A stretch of DNA of 64,000 bases from UBA7446 sp024639165 (GCA_024639165.1 JAHEIX010000004.1:1-64000); one strand, 5' to 3'. Shown: positions 8,839 through 16,682, counted from the stretch's first letter. The notes: generated by a model not told the origin, from the letters alone. Numbers and translations: made by a program.

Positions 8839-9495
8839 TTATAAAATATAAAAAATCAATCCTATTTTTGTGAATTTCATATCAAATTCCTTGTTTGAGG
8901 CGTCAAAAGTAGCCCAAGGTTGTATATCATGTGCGATACTGATATTCCAAGTGTTGAAGCCAAAATGAACATTCCAACGTAAAACACTCCCTGTAGAAGT
9001 AAGTTTTGTTGTATTGACTTGACCTGTTCGTGTTTTGGCATATGACTTAAGCTGCATGGGAAAGTGAACGCTTACCCCTGTATGAATACGCCAAAAAGCA
9101 TGCTTTGTTTCTGTGGCATTGCGCCAACGCAACTCCAAGGGGACTGCCAGAGACTGCATGCGCAAGTAATTTTGCTTATACCCCTCCTCAATTACCGATG
9201 CATCAATCTTATTTCCAGTTTGAGTAAACAAGGTGTTGTTGTACAGGGTAGCTTGATCAAAGCCTAAACCGACGCCAACAGCCAAAGTGCGTTGGCTGTT
9301 TATAGGCATATCGCGTATAAGCCCAATTGAAAAAGCATAAGAAAGCTTGTTTTGAATAAGGGTGTTTGGTGCATCCGAAAAGTAGGGGTATGCGATACTT
9401 AAGTAAATCTGGTCTTCCCTAAATGTAGGCGTCTTTTCCTGTGCAAATAGAAAGCCAAAAGCCATCAGAAACAATATGTTGTAAGTGTGTTTCAT
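8839..9495 (-). CDS. PorT-family outer-membrane beta-barrel protein
   Basis: Predicted small outer-membrane barrel of 218 residues: signal peptide MKHTYNILFLMAFGFLFA followed by alternating hydrophobic/polar strands (IGLIRDMPINSQRTLAVGVGLGF, LRMQSLAVPLELRWRN, FWRIHTGVSVHFPMQLK, VLRWNVHFGFNTWNISIAHD) and a C-terminal strand IGLIFYIL. The pattern fits the broad PorT/OMP_b-brl family. It is not obviously the T9SS component PorT/SprT, and I assign no specific role. It follows the ExbD terminator, with a weak -7-like box (TATATTTA) 4 nt before the ATG, so it is probably transcribed separately from exbBD. Confidence 0.72.
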   Translation of the reverse strand: MKHTYNILFLMAFGFLFAQEKTPTFREDQIYLSIAYPYFSDAPNTLIQNKLSYAFSIGLIRDMPINSQRTLAVGVGLGFDQATLYNNTLFTQTGNKIDASVIEEGYKQNYLRMQSLAVPLELRWRNATETKHAFWRIHTGVSVHFPMQLKSYAKTRTGQVNTTKLTSTGSVLRWNVHFGFNTWNISIAHDIQPWATFDASNKEFDMKFTKIGLIFYIL

Positions 9496-9511
9496 TCCTT
9501 AAATATAAATC

Positions 9512-9560
9512 AAAAAAAAAACACCCTTTACACAACAAGGCTGCGCAACTAAGGGTGTTC
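9512..9560 (-). terminator. Terminator of the exbB-exbD operon
   Basis: On the minus strand AACACCCTT and AAGGGTGTT form a 9-bp stem with a 22-nt loop containing GTTGCGCAGC, followed by at least eight T residues. It lies 20 bp past the last exbD stop. Confidence 0.85.
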
Positions 9561-9578
9561 TGTTTGAAAATTTTAAAA

Positions 9579-10061
9579 CTACTTTAGGTTTTGCATATAA
9601 TCACCATTTCGGGTGGTGTAGTTTATTTTTAATGCATTGACCTTTCTGAGTTCTTGCTTGATGTCCGTGATTAGTCCCATATTGGTTTCACCATCCACTT
9701 TGAGCGCAGTAGTAAGTACGTTCTGAAGCTCTTGGCGTTTTGAAGCACGCTCCGCTAGGATAAAGGCTCCTACATCTGCTACAGTGGCAAACTTATCATT
9801 CAACTGAATTTTGGGTTGGGTACCAAACTTATCTTGATAACGATCACTAGGCTTTCCAGCATAAATATACATTACACGATCTTTCTTATCTAGCTTTTGT
9901 ACTTGGTCTGCAGCTGGAAGCGTATTGGCAACCATTAAGGTACTGTCGCGCATCACAGTAGCAACCATAAAAAAGAACAATAACATAAAAACAATATCTG
10001 GCAAAGATGCTGTAGAAATTGCAGGCAATTCACCGCCTTTTTTCTTTTTGAACTTAGACAT
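9579..10061 (-). CDS. ExbD/TolR family biopolymer transporter (second copy)
   Basis: Inner-membrane subunit of a proton-driven energiser (ExbD/TolR type) that works with the ExbB-like protein upstream. 160 residues: a basic cytoplasmic start (MSKFKKKKGG), one membrane helix at about 20-40 (LPDIVFMLLFFFMVATVM) with the conserved Asp (D24 in SLPDIVF) that carries protons in this family, then a periplasmic domain (QLNDKFATVADVGAFILAE, VDGETNMGLITDIKQELRKVNALKINY). It starts 1 bp after the upstream exbD stop and ends the operon before a strong terminator. Whether it energises TonB, Tol or another motor cannot be told from sequence. Confidence 0.88.
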   Translation of the reverse strand: MSKFKKKKGGELPAISTASLPDIVFMLLFFFMVATVMRDSTLMVANTLPAADQVQKLDKKDRVMYIYAGKPSDRYQDKFGTQPKIQLNDKFATVADVGAFILAERASKRQELQNVLTTALKVDGETNMGLITDIKQELRKVNALKINYTTRNGDYMQNLK

Positions 10062-10062
10062 A

Positions 10063-10686
10063 TTAATTTGTTTTAGAGGGTTCAGCTTCAGATAGCTTCT
10101 GAGGAAAGAGCAATTTAACTTCAGCCAACTTGGGCTTTAATGCTTCTTTTTCAGAAGTTGAGGTCCTTGGGTCAGAGTATCTTCGATCGGCTTCAACAAA
10201 GCTTAATCCTAAATTAGGATTCAATCGGGCGAACTCGCGGTTACGAAGTACATTATAAGCTGCTACGAGCTCATTTTGTACTGCGATGTAAACCTTATAA
10301 TCTGTTTCACGATCATTTTTTAATGAAATAACAGCTTTTTCAGGGTTGTCAGAGGAAGCTTTATCACGAGCGCCTTGACAAAAATCACAGGCGTCTTCGC
10401 CTTTGCCTCCGCCATTGTCTAAAAAAGCAACAGCAGCTTCACGTAATTCGCTGATATCCATAGGTTTTTCTTCGACAAGCAAGTCGTTGTTTTTGTTTAC
10501 TACCACCGTAAAGATGTTACGTTCTTTAATAATTGGTGGATCGACAACGTCTTCCATTGGAGGTAACTTTCGATTCAAACCAGAATCTGTTTCAATCGTA
10601 GTAGTTACCAGAAAGAAAATCAATAACAAGAATGCGATATCGGCCATGGACCCTGCATTCACTTCGGGTGCAGATCTTTTTGCCAT
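10063..10686 (-). CDS. ExbD/TolR family biopolymer transporter (first copy)
   Basis: Paralogue of the next gene, 207 residues. N-terminus MAKRSAPEVNAGSMADIAFLLLIFFLVTTTI holds the single membrane helix with the conserved Asp (D16 in SMADIAFLL). The periplasmic part is longer than in canonical ExbD and includes a CxxC pair (DACDFCQG, about residues 98-103) in a loop, followed by VISLKNDRETDYKVYIAVQNELVAAYNVLRN, the usual ExbD C-terminal fold. Two different ExbD subunits in one operon are common in Bacteroidota. The extra cysteines could form a disulfide in the periplasm. It starts 6 bp after the 148-residue membrane gene's stop. Confidence 0.88.
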   Translation of the reverse strand: MAKRSAPEVNAGSMADIAFLLLIFFLVTTTIETDSGLNRKLPPMEDVVDPPIIKERNIFTVVVNKNNDLLVEEKPMDISELREAAVAFLDNGGGKGEDACDFCQGARDKASSDNPEKAVISLKNDRETDYKVYIAVQNELVAAYNVLRNREFARLNPNLGLSFVEADRRYSDPRTSTSEKEALKPKLAEVKLLFPQKLSEAEPSKTN

Positions 10687-10692
10687 AACGTA

Positions 10693-11139
10693 TTATTTAA
10701 AAAATCGCTTAACGCCAGAATAGAGCATCGCACCAATAGCAACTACGGCTAATATATAAAAGGTGCGCAGTCCAGCTCCCACCCAACGCGAACCAGCGGC
10801 AGACAATACTTCTCCATCCTTCATAGGGGTTTCAACGCCTTCAGAAAGTAAAAAAGAAAGCAAGACAACTGCTGCAAAAGCAGCTACGGAAATACCCGCT
10901 TTTTTAAGTTTAGCAGCGTTTGAAGCCAAGTTAGCAAAGGATGAGACTAGTGTAATAAGAACCGTTACGACTAGTATAAGCAAGGCCAAGCCAATCATCG
11001 GGGAAACCGAAGAAAAATCTCCAGCTAATCCAGCCATTTCAATAGCATCATCACCTTTGCGTAATATGATAACCTGTAAAACCAAGCCAATCACACCTAG
11101 TGCCAACACTACGTATTTGGTAATTTTTTGAATATCCAT
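10693..11139 (-). CDS. Conserved membrane protein of the exb operon, function unknown
   Basis: 148-residue integral membrane protein with about four hydrophobic helices (ITKYVVLALGVIGLVLQVI; MIGLALLILVVTVLITLVS; ISVAAFAAVVLLSFLLS; LRTFYILAVVAIGAMLYSGV). It has no recognisable enzymatic motif. It lies between the ExbB-like gene (19-bp gap) and the two exbD genes (6-bp gap), all on one strand, so it should be made with the energiser and may be an accessory subunit. That is inference from position only. Confidence 0.75.
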   Translation of the reverse strand: MDIQKITKYVVLALGVIGLVLQVIILRKGDDAIEMAGLAGDFSSVSPMIGLALLILVVTVLITLVSSFANLASNAAKLKKAGISVAAFAAVVLLSFLLSEGVETPMKDGEVLSAAGSRWVGAGLRTFYILAVVAIGAMLYSGVKRFFK

Positions 11140-11158
11140 AATAGGGTTCTTTTATGAA

Positions 11159-11953
11159 TTATTTTTGGTTCGTTGCAAGAAGGTCTATCAAAGTAATAGA
11201 CGCATCTTCCATATCATTTACAATACTGTCAATTTTTGCAATGATGTAATTGTAAAATATTTGTAAAATAATAGCAACTATCAAACCAAATACCGTTGTA
11301 AGTAGTGCTACTTTAATACCACCTGCTACTAGTGAAGGCTGCATATCTCCAGCAGCTTCAATTTTATCAAATGCTTGAATCATACCAATTACAGTACCCA
11401 TAAACCCAAGCATGGGGGCAAGTGCAATAAAGAGTGAAATCCAAGATACATTCTTTTCAAGCTGACCCATTTGCACACCGCCATAAGCGACAACTGCTTT
11501 TTCAGCATTCTCTACGCCTTCGCTTGAACGGTCAAGACCTTGATAGAAAATAGAAGCTACAGGTCCTTTGGTGTTCCGGCAAACCTCTTTAGCAGCCTCA
11601 ACACCACCTGAGACAAGTGCTTCTTCAACAGAGGCAGTCAATTGTGCGGTATTGGTGGTTGATAAATTTAAAAATATAATGCGCTCTATAGCAATGGCAA
11701 GACCAAGAATTAAACATAAAAGAACGATGCCCATAAATCCTGGGCCACCTTCAATAAATCTCTTCTTAAGTTCTTGAGTAAAGCCCGCTTTTTGAGGGGC
11801 ATCTTGGGGTTGTTCCTGAGCCATTTCAGCAGGAGTTTCGCTGGCAACTTCTGTTTCTTGAACAGCCAGTGAATCAGTTTCCTGCGCAATAGCTGTTGTT
11901 GCAGATGCCATTAAGCAAAGCAATAAGACGGTAAGGGAAAAAAAACGTTTCAT
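11159..11953 (-). CDS. MotA/TolQ/ExbB proton-channel family protein
   Basis: Inner-membrane proton-channel subunit of an ExbBD/TolQR-type energiser. 264 residues: hydrophobic N-terminal signal-like helix (FFSLTVLLLCLMASATTAIA), an acidic/Gln-rich linker (about 25-55), then three membrane helices: FMGIVLLCLILGLAIAIERII; WISLFIALAPMLGFMGTVIGMIQAF; VALLTTVFGLIVAIILQIFYNYI. The GTVIGMIQAFDKI segment is the family hallmark. It heads the operon exbB - membrane protein - exbD - exbD, and tRNA-Ser lies upstream. Partner TonB proteins could be the tandem pair near 25-26 kb. Confidence 0.9.
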   Translation of the reverse strand: MKRFFSLTVLLLCLMASATTAIAQETDSLAVQETEVASETPAEMAQEQPQDAPQKAGFTQELKKRFIEGGPGFMGIVLLCLILGLAIAIERIIFLNLSTTNTAQLTASVEEALVSGGVEAAKEVCRNTKGPVASIFYQGLDRSSEGVENAEKAVVAYGGVQMGQLEKNVSWISLFIALAPMLGFMGTVIGMIQAFDKIEAAGDMQPSLVAGGIKVALLTTVFGLIVAIILQIFYNYIIAKIDSIVNDMEDASITLIDLLATNQK

Positions 11954-12031
11954 TTAAAGAGTATTTCGAAATTTAAATTAGATTATTTTTTAATGTTCGC
12001 TAAATATATAAAAAAACATATACATAGACAG

Positions 12032-12120
12032 CAGAGAGGAAGGGATTCGAACCCTCGATTCCGCGATAACGGAATACACACTTTCCAGGCGTGCGCCTTC
12101 GACCACTCGGCCACCTCTCT
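12032..12120 (-). tRNA. tRNA-Ser (anticodon GGA)
   Basis: On the minus strand the 7-bp acceptor stem AGAGAGG/CCTCTCT encloses a D-arm (TGGCCGAGTGGTCGAAGGC), an anticodon loop CTGGAAA giving anticodon GGA, a long variable arm (TCCGTTATCGCGGA) typical of serine tRNAs, and the T-arm GAGGGTTCGAATCCCTT. The discriminator base is G, as in serine tRNAs, and CCA is not encoded. It reads UCC/UCU codons. Confidence 0.97.
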
Positions 12121-12162
12121 AAGTTGGGTGTAAATATCGAAAAAAAACTCCCCTAAAAAAAT

Positions 12163-12927
12163 TTATATCCCAAACAAGTTTTTAGCGTTTTCGGTGGTCT
12201 GTTTGGATACTTGTTCCAAGCTAACACTATGAGTTAATGCCACTTTTTGAGCCACATGACTAATGTAAGCCGATTCGTTTCGCTTTCCACGAAAGGGCAT
12301 AGGTGCCAAATAAGGGGCATCGGTTTCGAGCACAATATGCTCCAATGGGATCTCAGCAACTGTTTGTGCAAGACCACTGTTTTTAAACGTAACCACGCCG
12401 CCAATGCCCAATAGCATATTGAAGCCTATAGCACGTTGCGCTTGTGAGAGATCCCCCGTAAAACAATGAAAAATTCCACGAAGGCGCTTATCCTGAACGC
12501 CTTCCAGCACTTCAAATATTTCGTCAAATGCTTCACGGCAGTGTATCACAATTGGCAAATTGTAATCCAACGCCCAAGCTATTTGCTTGGCAAATGCCTG
12601 CTGTTGTTCTTTTTGAAAACTTTTATCCCAATACAAATCCATCCCTATTTCTCCAACTGCAACAAACGAATGCGTTGCCAATTGTTGTTGCACATGCGCC
12701 AACGCTTCTGCAAGATTTTCACCAACATGTGTGGGGTGCAGTCCCATCATAAGATGTATGCTGTCTGGATAATCATTCTTTAGGCTGTGCATGATAGCCG
12801 TGGTTTCGGAATCAATTGCGGGTAAAACAAACTGCTCAACGCCTGCGTCCATGGCCCGTTTTATCATATCGGAACGGTCAGCATCAAATTCAGAAACGTA
12901 AAGATGTGTATGCGTATCTATTAACAT
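12163..12927 (-). CDS. TatD family metal-dependent hydrolase
   Basis: Metal-dependent DNase/hydrolase of the TatD family, a TIM-barrel with two metals. From ATG 12927 the 254 residues begin MLIDTHTHLY (metal-binding HxH). Other motifs are GLHPTHVGE, AVGEIGMDLYWD (metal-ligand Glu), LPIVIHCREAFDE, GIFHCFTGD and LETDAPYLAPMPFRGKRNE, with the conserved ETDAPYL Asp. Earlier in-frame starts at 12942 (ATG) and 12945 (TTG) overlap a -7 box, so 12927 is favoured. The box is only 4 nt from the ATG, implying a leaderless or near-leaderless mRNA. Related genes are often called TatD or YcfH/YjjV; I leave the symbol open. Confidence 0.92.
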   Translation of the reverse strand: MLIDTHTHLYVSEFDADRSDMIKRAMDAGVEQFVLPAIDSETTAIMHSLKNDYPDSIHLMMGLHPTHVGENLAEALAHVQQQLATHSFVAVGEIGMDLYWDKSFQKEQQQAFAKQIAWALDYNLPIVIHCREAFDEIFEVLEGVQDKRLRGIFHCFTGDLSQAQRAIGFNMLLGIGGVVTFKNSGLAQTVAEIPLEHIVLETDAPYLAPMPFRGKRNESAYISHVAQKVALTHSVSLEQVSKQTTENAKNLFGI

Positions 12928-12931
12928 GAAG

Positions 12932-12939
12932 CAAAAATA
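12932..12939 (-). promoter_or_regulatory. -7 promoter box of tatD
   Basis: Minus-strand TATTTTTG, an exact TAnnTTTG match, then CTTC and the ATG at 12927. Transcription would begin at or next to the start codon. Confidence 0.5.
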
Positions 12940-12951
12940 CATCAATGCCTG

Positions 12952-12959
12952 TATCTTTA
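12952..12959 (+). promoter_or_regulatory. -7-like box of the retropepsin-like gene
   Basis: TATCTTTA matches TAnnTTTG in 7 of 8 positions and is followed by CAGC and ATG 12964, mirroring the spacing of the divergent tatD box 12 bp away. Confidence 0.35.
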
Positions 12960-12963
12960 CAGC

Positions 12964-13413
12964 ATGAATTACAGCTTATCTACTTTATTAAAGCACAAAA
13001 GCTATGTGCGTATACCACTAAAAAAAGTAGCTTCTGGTCATTATATATGTACGGTAGTCCTCAACGGAATTTCGGGAGACTTTATTGTAGATACAGGTGC
13101 CTCACATACCTGTGTGGCATGGGATAAAGAAGCTTATTTTAAACTCAATGCCCAAGAAACCGAACAACAAGCTGCATCGGCCAGTAGCACCAAAATGGAA
13201 ACGCGCCATAGCCATGAGAATGTGCTTAAAATAGGTAAGTGGACAGGGCAACAACTTGAAATCGTCTTATTTGATATGACAAGTGTAAATAGCGCCTTGG
13301 AGCAACTGGACGTAAACGCTGTTGATGGCATTCTAGGAGCTGATGTATTTGAAGCAACTAAAGCCGTTCTTGATTATAACAGAAATGGACTTTACCTAAA
13401 AGTCAAAAGATAG
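12964..13413 (+). CDS. Retropepsin-like aspartic protease domain protein
   Basis: 149-residue protein with the clan AA aspartyl protease core: the active-site motif DTGAS at residues 43-47 (FIVDTGASHTCV), preceded by the strand GHYICTVVLNGISG, and a later VDGILGADVF (about 118-127) matching the second psi-loop hydrophobic-Gly element. One domain only, so an active enzyme would have to be a homodimer as in retropepsins. No signal peptide, no membrane segment and no retroelement features nearby, so it is a cellular relative rather than part of a mobile element. It is the only plus-strand gene in this stretch, divergent from tatD and convergent with tsaB (stops directly abutting). Substrate unknown. 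Confidence 0.82.
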   Translation: MNYSLSTLLKHKSYVRIPLKKVASGHYICTVVLNGISGDFIVDTGASHTCVAWDKEAYFKLNAQETEQQAASASSTKMETRHSHENVLKIGKWTGQQLEIVLFDMTSVNSALEQLDVNAVDGILGADVFEATKAVLDYNRNGLYLKVKR

Positions 13414-14100
13414 CTAAGCCGATCTTCCCAAGGCATCTTTTTTAGATGCTGTGATCCTAACAGGTTTTAAATACGCTGGGGCAAAACTGTGCATGTTTGC
13501 GAATTGCTTTTTTTCAAAAGCCTCAAATGCCAATGCGGGCATGGCAACAGCAGAAGGGTGGCTTGAAACAAACTCCCAATTGACGTTAGAAGGCAGTATG
13601 TCTTTGGTTTTTTCAGCCCCTGTGCCCACAAAACAAACTTGCTCAGCTGCCAAATCAGCAAATGAGTTTGGAGTTAAAACATGTGCATGCATTTCTGTTT
13701 TTATTTCACCTCCTTTTTCATAAACAGCGGTATATACCTCATCTCTGCGTGCATCAAGCAATGAGACCACCTTGCTATTTTTTGTGTGAGGTGCGGCTAA
13801 AATTTGTAGCGTAGGGAGGGCGATAAGCGGAATATCAAGGGCAAAACAGAGCCCTTTGGCAGCAACACATCCGATACGCAATCCAGTGAAAGAGCCTGGG
13901 CCAGAACTGACAGCAACTGCGTCTAATTGATCTGGAGAAACGGCACATTCACCCAAGACTTCATCAATTATTATGTGTAACTGCTTGGCGTGTGTGAAAC
14001 CGCTTTCCAATACCTCTCTTTTCCCAACAACGTTGGCGTTATGAGCAAGGGCTACGCCACATTGCTCTGAAGATGTTTCGATATGTAGGATATTTGCCAC
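13414..14100 (-). CDS. tsaB: tRNA threonylcarbamoyladenosine biosynthesis protein TsaB
   Basis: TsaB scaffolds TsaD in making t6A at position 37 of ANN-decoding tRNAs. 228 residues of the ASKHA fold: ILHIETSSEQCGVAL at the N-terminus, HAKQLHIIIDEVL, and the hallmark AVSSGPGSFTGLRIGCVAAKGL, with DARRDEVYTAVY in the C-terminal half. The start is GTG at 14100, 4 nt after a TATTTTTG box, 17 bp beyond the tolC-type gene's stop. The minus-strand stop (14414-side CTA at 13414-13416) follows the retropepsin gene's TAG with no spacer. tsaD, tsaC and tsaE are elsewhere. Confidence 0.93.
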   Translation of the reverse strand: MANILHIETSSEQCGVALAHNANVVGKREVLESGFTHAKQLHIIIDEVLGECAVSPDQLDAVAVSSGPGSFTGLRIGCVAAKGLCFALDIPLIALPTLQILAAPHTKNSKVVSLLDARRDEVYTAVYEKGGEIKTEMHAHVLTPNSFADLAAEQVCFVGTGAEKTKDILPSNVNWEFVSSHPSAVAMPALAFEAFEKKQFANMHSFAPAYLKPVRITASKKDALGRSA

Positions 14101-14104
14101 GAGG

Positions 14105-14112
14105 CAAAAATA
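14105..14112 (-). promoter_or_regulatory. -7 promoter box of tsaB
   Basis: Minus-strand TATTTTTG (exact TAnnTTTG), then CCTC and GTG 14100: the same 4-nt spacing as tatD, predicting a near-leaderless tsaB mRNA distinct from the upstream export operon. Confidence 0.45.
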
Positions 14113-14117
14113 CTACT

Positions 14118-15548
14118 TTAGAGCGTTAGGGGTATGCCGAAGTAAAATTCTAAAACTTTAATCTTAAAAATGGCATCAAATTTTGCCTGAAGTTCGGCAG
14201 ATATTGCAGCGTCATAACGCTGTTTTGCTTGAGAAAAATTTAGAGATGTAGCAGCTCCATTGCTGAAACGGTTTTGGGCATATTCATAAGCTTGCTTTCT
14301 AGCAAGGGTGGTTTTTTGTGCTGCTTCATAGGCGATAATGGCTCCTTTGGCATCTGCATAAGACTGTTGAATGGTACGTTCTAAGTCTTGTTTTTGCTGA
14401 GACAACAGGGTATTTGAGCGTTCCACACTCACCTTGTTGCGACGCACATTGTTCTTTACTGCCAATCCATTTAGAATGGGGATTCTCAAATTGAAACCAA
14501 AATTATGACCGTCGTTTTGTCTCCATTGATCGCCAAGTGGCAAATGCTTGGCTACTTCGGTATCTGGGCTCGCCGCGAGCACCTGTTGTCCTGTTCCATA
14601 AACAACCCCAATTGGATATGCCGAGTAAGTGCCTGTAGCGACCAGTCTATCCGCATAAGAAATACGGGAGCTATATCCATAATATCCTGTCAAAGTAGGC
14701 TGATAGGCCGATTTGGCGGTTTTGAGATTTATCTGAGCGATTTCAACATTGGTTTTCGCTAACATAATATCGTTCCTAGATTCCAAGGCTTTTTGAAACA
14801 ACTCCTTTGGAGATTTGTCTAAAATTGTAGCTGCAACCATGTCATAATTGGTATCGGCAATGGAAAAGTTTTTATAATCATCAATCAACAACAACTGGGC
14901 TAGAGAAATACGTGCGATCTCATAATTATTAGATGCCGCTACGGCTTGCTGCTCTTGAGAGGCCAAAGTCGCTTGCAACTCAAACAGTTCCCCTTTGGGT
15001 AGTACACCTGCATCCACGAGAGTTTCGGTTTGTTCGAGTTCTGTCTTGGCAACTTCAAGTAGGTTGTTTTGCACGGCTAAATTTTCCTTACTGAATACTA
15101 CTTGTAAAAAGCTATTTACCACCAGAAGCATCACGTCTTCCTTCATGTCTTCAAGCTGATATTTCCGGGCCAAGACACCCAAATTTGCACTCATAAGTTG
15201 ATACACATTACGACGTCCATTGTAAATAAGCAAACTCATATCCAAACCGCCACTCGAAAATTGATTGGTCAAATCTTCCAACAAGTTTGTTGTTAGGTTT
15301 CGGTTTAACCCAATATTCCACGAATGGCCGGCAGACAAATTCAACGAAGGCAAAAAATTGCCAACGGCTTGACTTTTATAGGTTTCTGCGTCCATTACAT
15401 CTAGGTAAGCAGCTCGGATTTGTAGGTTGTTTTTAACGGCGTGTTCTACGGCTGCTTCCAATGTCCAAGGCGCAGATTGCTGCCCATAGCTATATGCAAA
15501 CCATGTAAAGCACACTACTATGGATACGTATTTAGGCATCTTCTTCAT
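14118..15548 (-). CDS. TolC family outer-membrane efflux protein
   Basis: Outer-membrane exit duct of the export operon. 476 residues from ATG 15548: signal peptide ending near FTWFAYSYGQ, then two repeats of the outer-membrane-efflux domain made of long coiled-coil helices (TLEAAVEHAVKNNLQIRAAYLD; NLLEVAKTELEQTETLVDAGVLPKGELFELQATLASQEQQ; second half NNVRRNKVSVERSNTLLSQQKQDLERTIQQSY; NRFSNGAATSLNFSQAKQRYDAA). It overlaps the adaptor gene's end by 17 bp (or 8 bp if ATG 15539 is used), so translation is probably coupled. Last gene of the macAB-like operon. Confidence 0.92.
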   Translation of the reverse strand: MKKMPKYVSIVVCFTWFAYSYGQQSAPWTLEAAVEHAVKNNLQIRAAYLDVMDAETYKSQAVGNFLPSLNLSAGHSWNIGLNRNLTTNLLEDLTNQFSSGGLDMSLLIYNGRRNVYQLMSANLGVLARKYQLEDMKEDVMLLVVNSFLQVVFSKENLAVQNNLLEVAKTELEQTETLVDAGVLPKGELFELQATLASQEQQAVAASNNYEIARISLAQLLLIDDYKNFSIADTNYDMVAATILDKSPKELFQKALESRNDIMLAKTNVEIAQINLKTAKSAYQPTLTGYYGYSSRISYADRLVATGTYSAYPIGVVYGTGQQVLAASPDTEVAKHLPLGDQWRQNDGHNFGFNLRIPILNGLAVKNNVRRNKVSVERSNTLLSQQKQDLERTIQQSYADAKGAIIAYEAAQKTTLARKQAYEYAQNRFSNGAATSLNFSQAKQRYDAAISAELQAKFDAIFKIKVLEFYFGIPLTL

Positions 15549-16668
15549 CGGTATCTGTATTTTTATTGTCATCCTTTAACTCCTCAGTACGGTTCCATAC
15601 TTTGACATCATCTGCTTCTTCAACCCCTTCAAGTATTTCCACATTTTCACCGTCAGATATGCCAAGCTTCACGTCTTTACGCTCAAACTTTTGATCACCT
15701 GTCATGATTTGGACATAAGGCTCTTGTGTCTTGCGGTCAAACTGTAAGAGCGCCTCACGTAGTGCGAGCACATCTTCTTTACGTTCTAAAACAATGGAAG
15801 CGTTTGCGCTGTAACCTGCACGCACTACTATGCTGTCATTAAGCAACATGTCAGCTTCAATTTTAAATTGAACGGCTCCTTGTTCTTCCGTGCCTTTTGG
15901 TGCAATGAATTTTAATATCGCTTCCAACTCTTGGTCTTCAACTGCACCAAGACTTACCTTAAGCGTAGTGCCCAATTGAAGGGAGGCAACCTCTGCTTCA
16001 TCTACTTTCCCCTCAAAAATCATTTTTGACAAGTCTGCAATAGCAGCTATAGTTGTACCTGAATTAAAGCTGTTAGACTCAATTACTTGATCACCTGCTT
16101 TGACAGGGATTTCAAGAACTGTTCCTGGAACGGTTGCCCTTATATCTGTGTTGGCTGCGTTTGAACCGCCTATAGAACCTTCACTAATAATTTGCAAATC
16201 GCTCTTTGCATTAAGCACGTCCTGTTTGGCTTGATTGTATTGCAGTTCAATTCCTATAAATTCTGCATTGGCAATAATTCCCTTATCATATAGTTTTTTA
16301 TTACGCGCAAAATCTTTTGTGCGTGTTTCCAAGGCAATTTGTGCCTTTTTAAGACGGCCTCTAGCCGCATTTAAATTTTGTTCGTTAGGGACTACTTTAA
16401 TTCGAGCAATCAGGTCACCCGTAGTAACCTTATCCCCTTCTTTAACAAAAATTCGGTCAATAATCCCCCCTATTTGAGGCTTTACTTCTACCTCATCTTC
16501 GGGTATAATTTTTCCTGTAATAACCGTTTCTTTTTCAATAGTGGTTTTGAACAGCTTTTCTGTTTCGTAGGTTATAGAAGATTTGCTGTTGGTTTTCGCA
16601 AAATATGCTGCAGAAAAAAGCACTCCAAAAACAAGAAATGCGATGATAAGATATTTGATTATTTTCAT
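15532..16668 (-). CDS. HlyD/MacA-type periplasmic adaptor subunit
   Basis: Membrane-fusion protein linking the inner-membrane ABC transporter to the TolC-like duct. 378 residues: N-terminal membrane anchor (IIKYLIIAFLVFGVLFSAAYFA), first lipoyl half KPQIGGIIDRIFVKEGDKVTTGDLIARI, an alpha-hairpin (NAARGRLKKAQIALETRTKDFARNK and GIELQYNQAKQDVLNAKSDL), second lipoyl half RATVPGTVLEIPVKAGDQV, then beta-barrel and membrane-proximal domains ending in a charged tail DDNKNTDTDEEDA. Between the permease gene (14-bp gap) and the tolC-like gene (overlap). Confidence 0.92.
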   Translation of the reverse strand: MKIIKYLIIAFLVFGVLFSAAYFAKTNSKSSITYETEKLFKTTIEKETVITGKIIPEDEVEVKPQIGGIIDRIFVKEGDKVTTGDLIARIKVVPNEQNLNAARGRLKKAQIALETRTKDFARNKKLYDKGIIANAEFIGIELQYNQAKQDVLNAKSDLQIISEGSIGGSNAANTDIRATVPGTVLEIPVKAGDQVIESNSFNSGTTIAAIADLSKMIFEGKVDEAEVASLQLGTTLKVSLGAVEDQELEAILKFIAPKGTEEQGAVQFKIEADMLLNDSIVVRAGYSANASIVLERKEDVLALREALLQFDRKTQEPYVQIMTGDQKFERKDVKLGISDGENVEILEGVEEADDVKVWNRTEELKDDNKNTDTDEEDA

Positions 16669-16682
16669 GATAAAAGGGTTTA

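Noticed and set aside
8839..9495. Assignment as the T9SS component PorT/SprT
   Set aside because: It is a barrel of the broad PorT family but lacks the sequence I would expect for SprT, and no T9SS gene is adjacent.
12964..13413. Retroelement or phage protease
   Set aside because: No reverse transcriptase, integrase, repeats or capsid genes nearby; base composition matches its neighbours.
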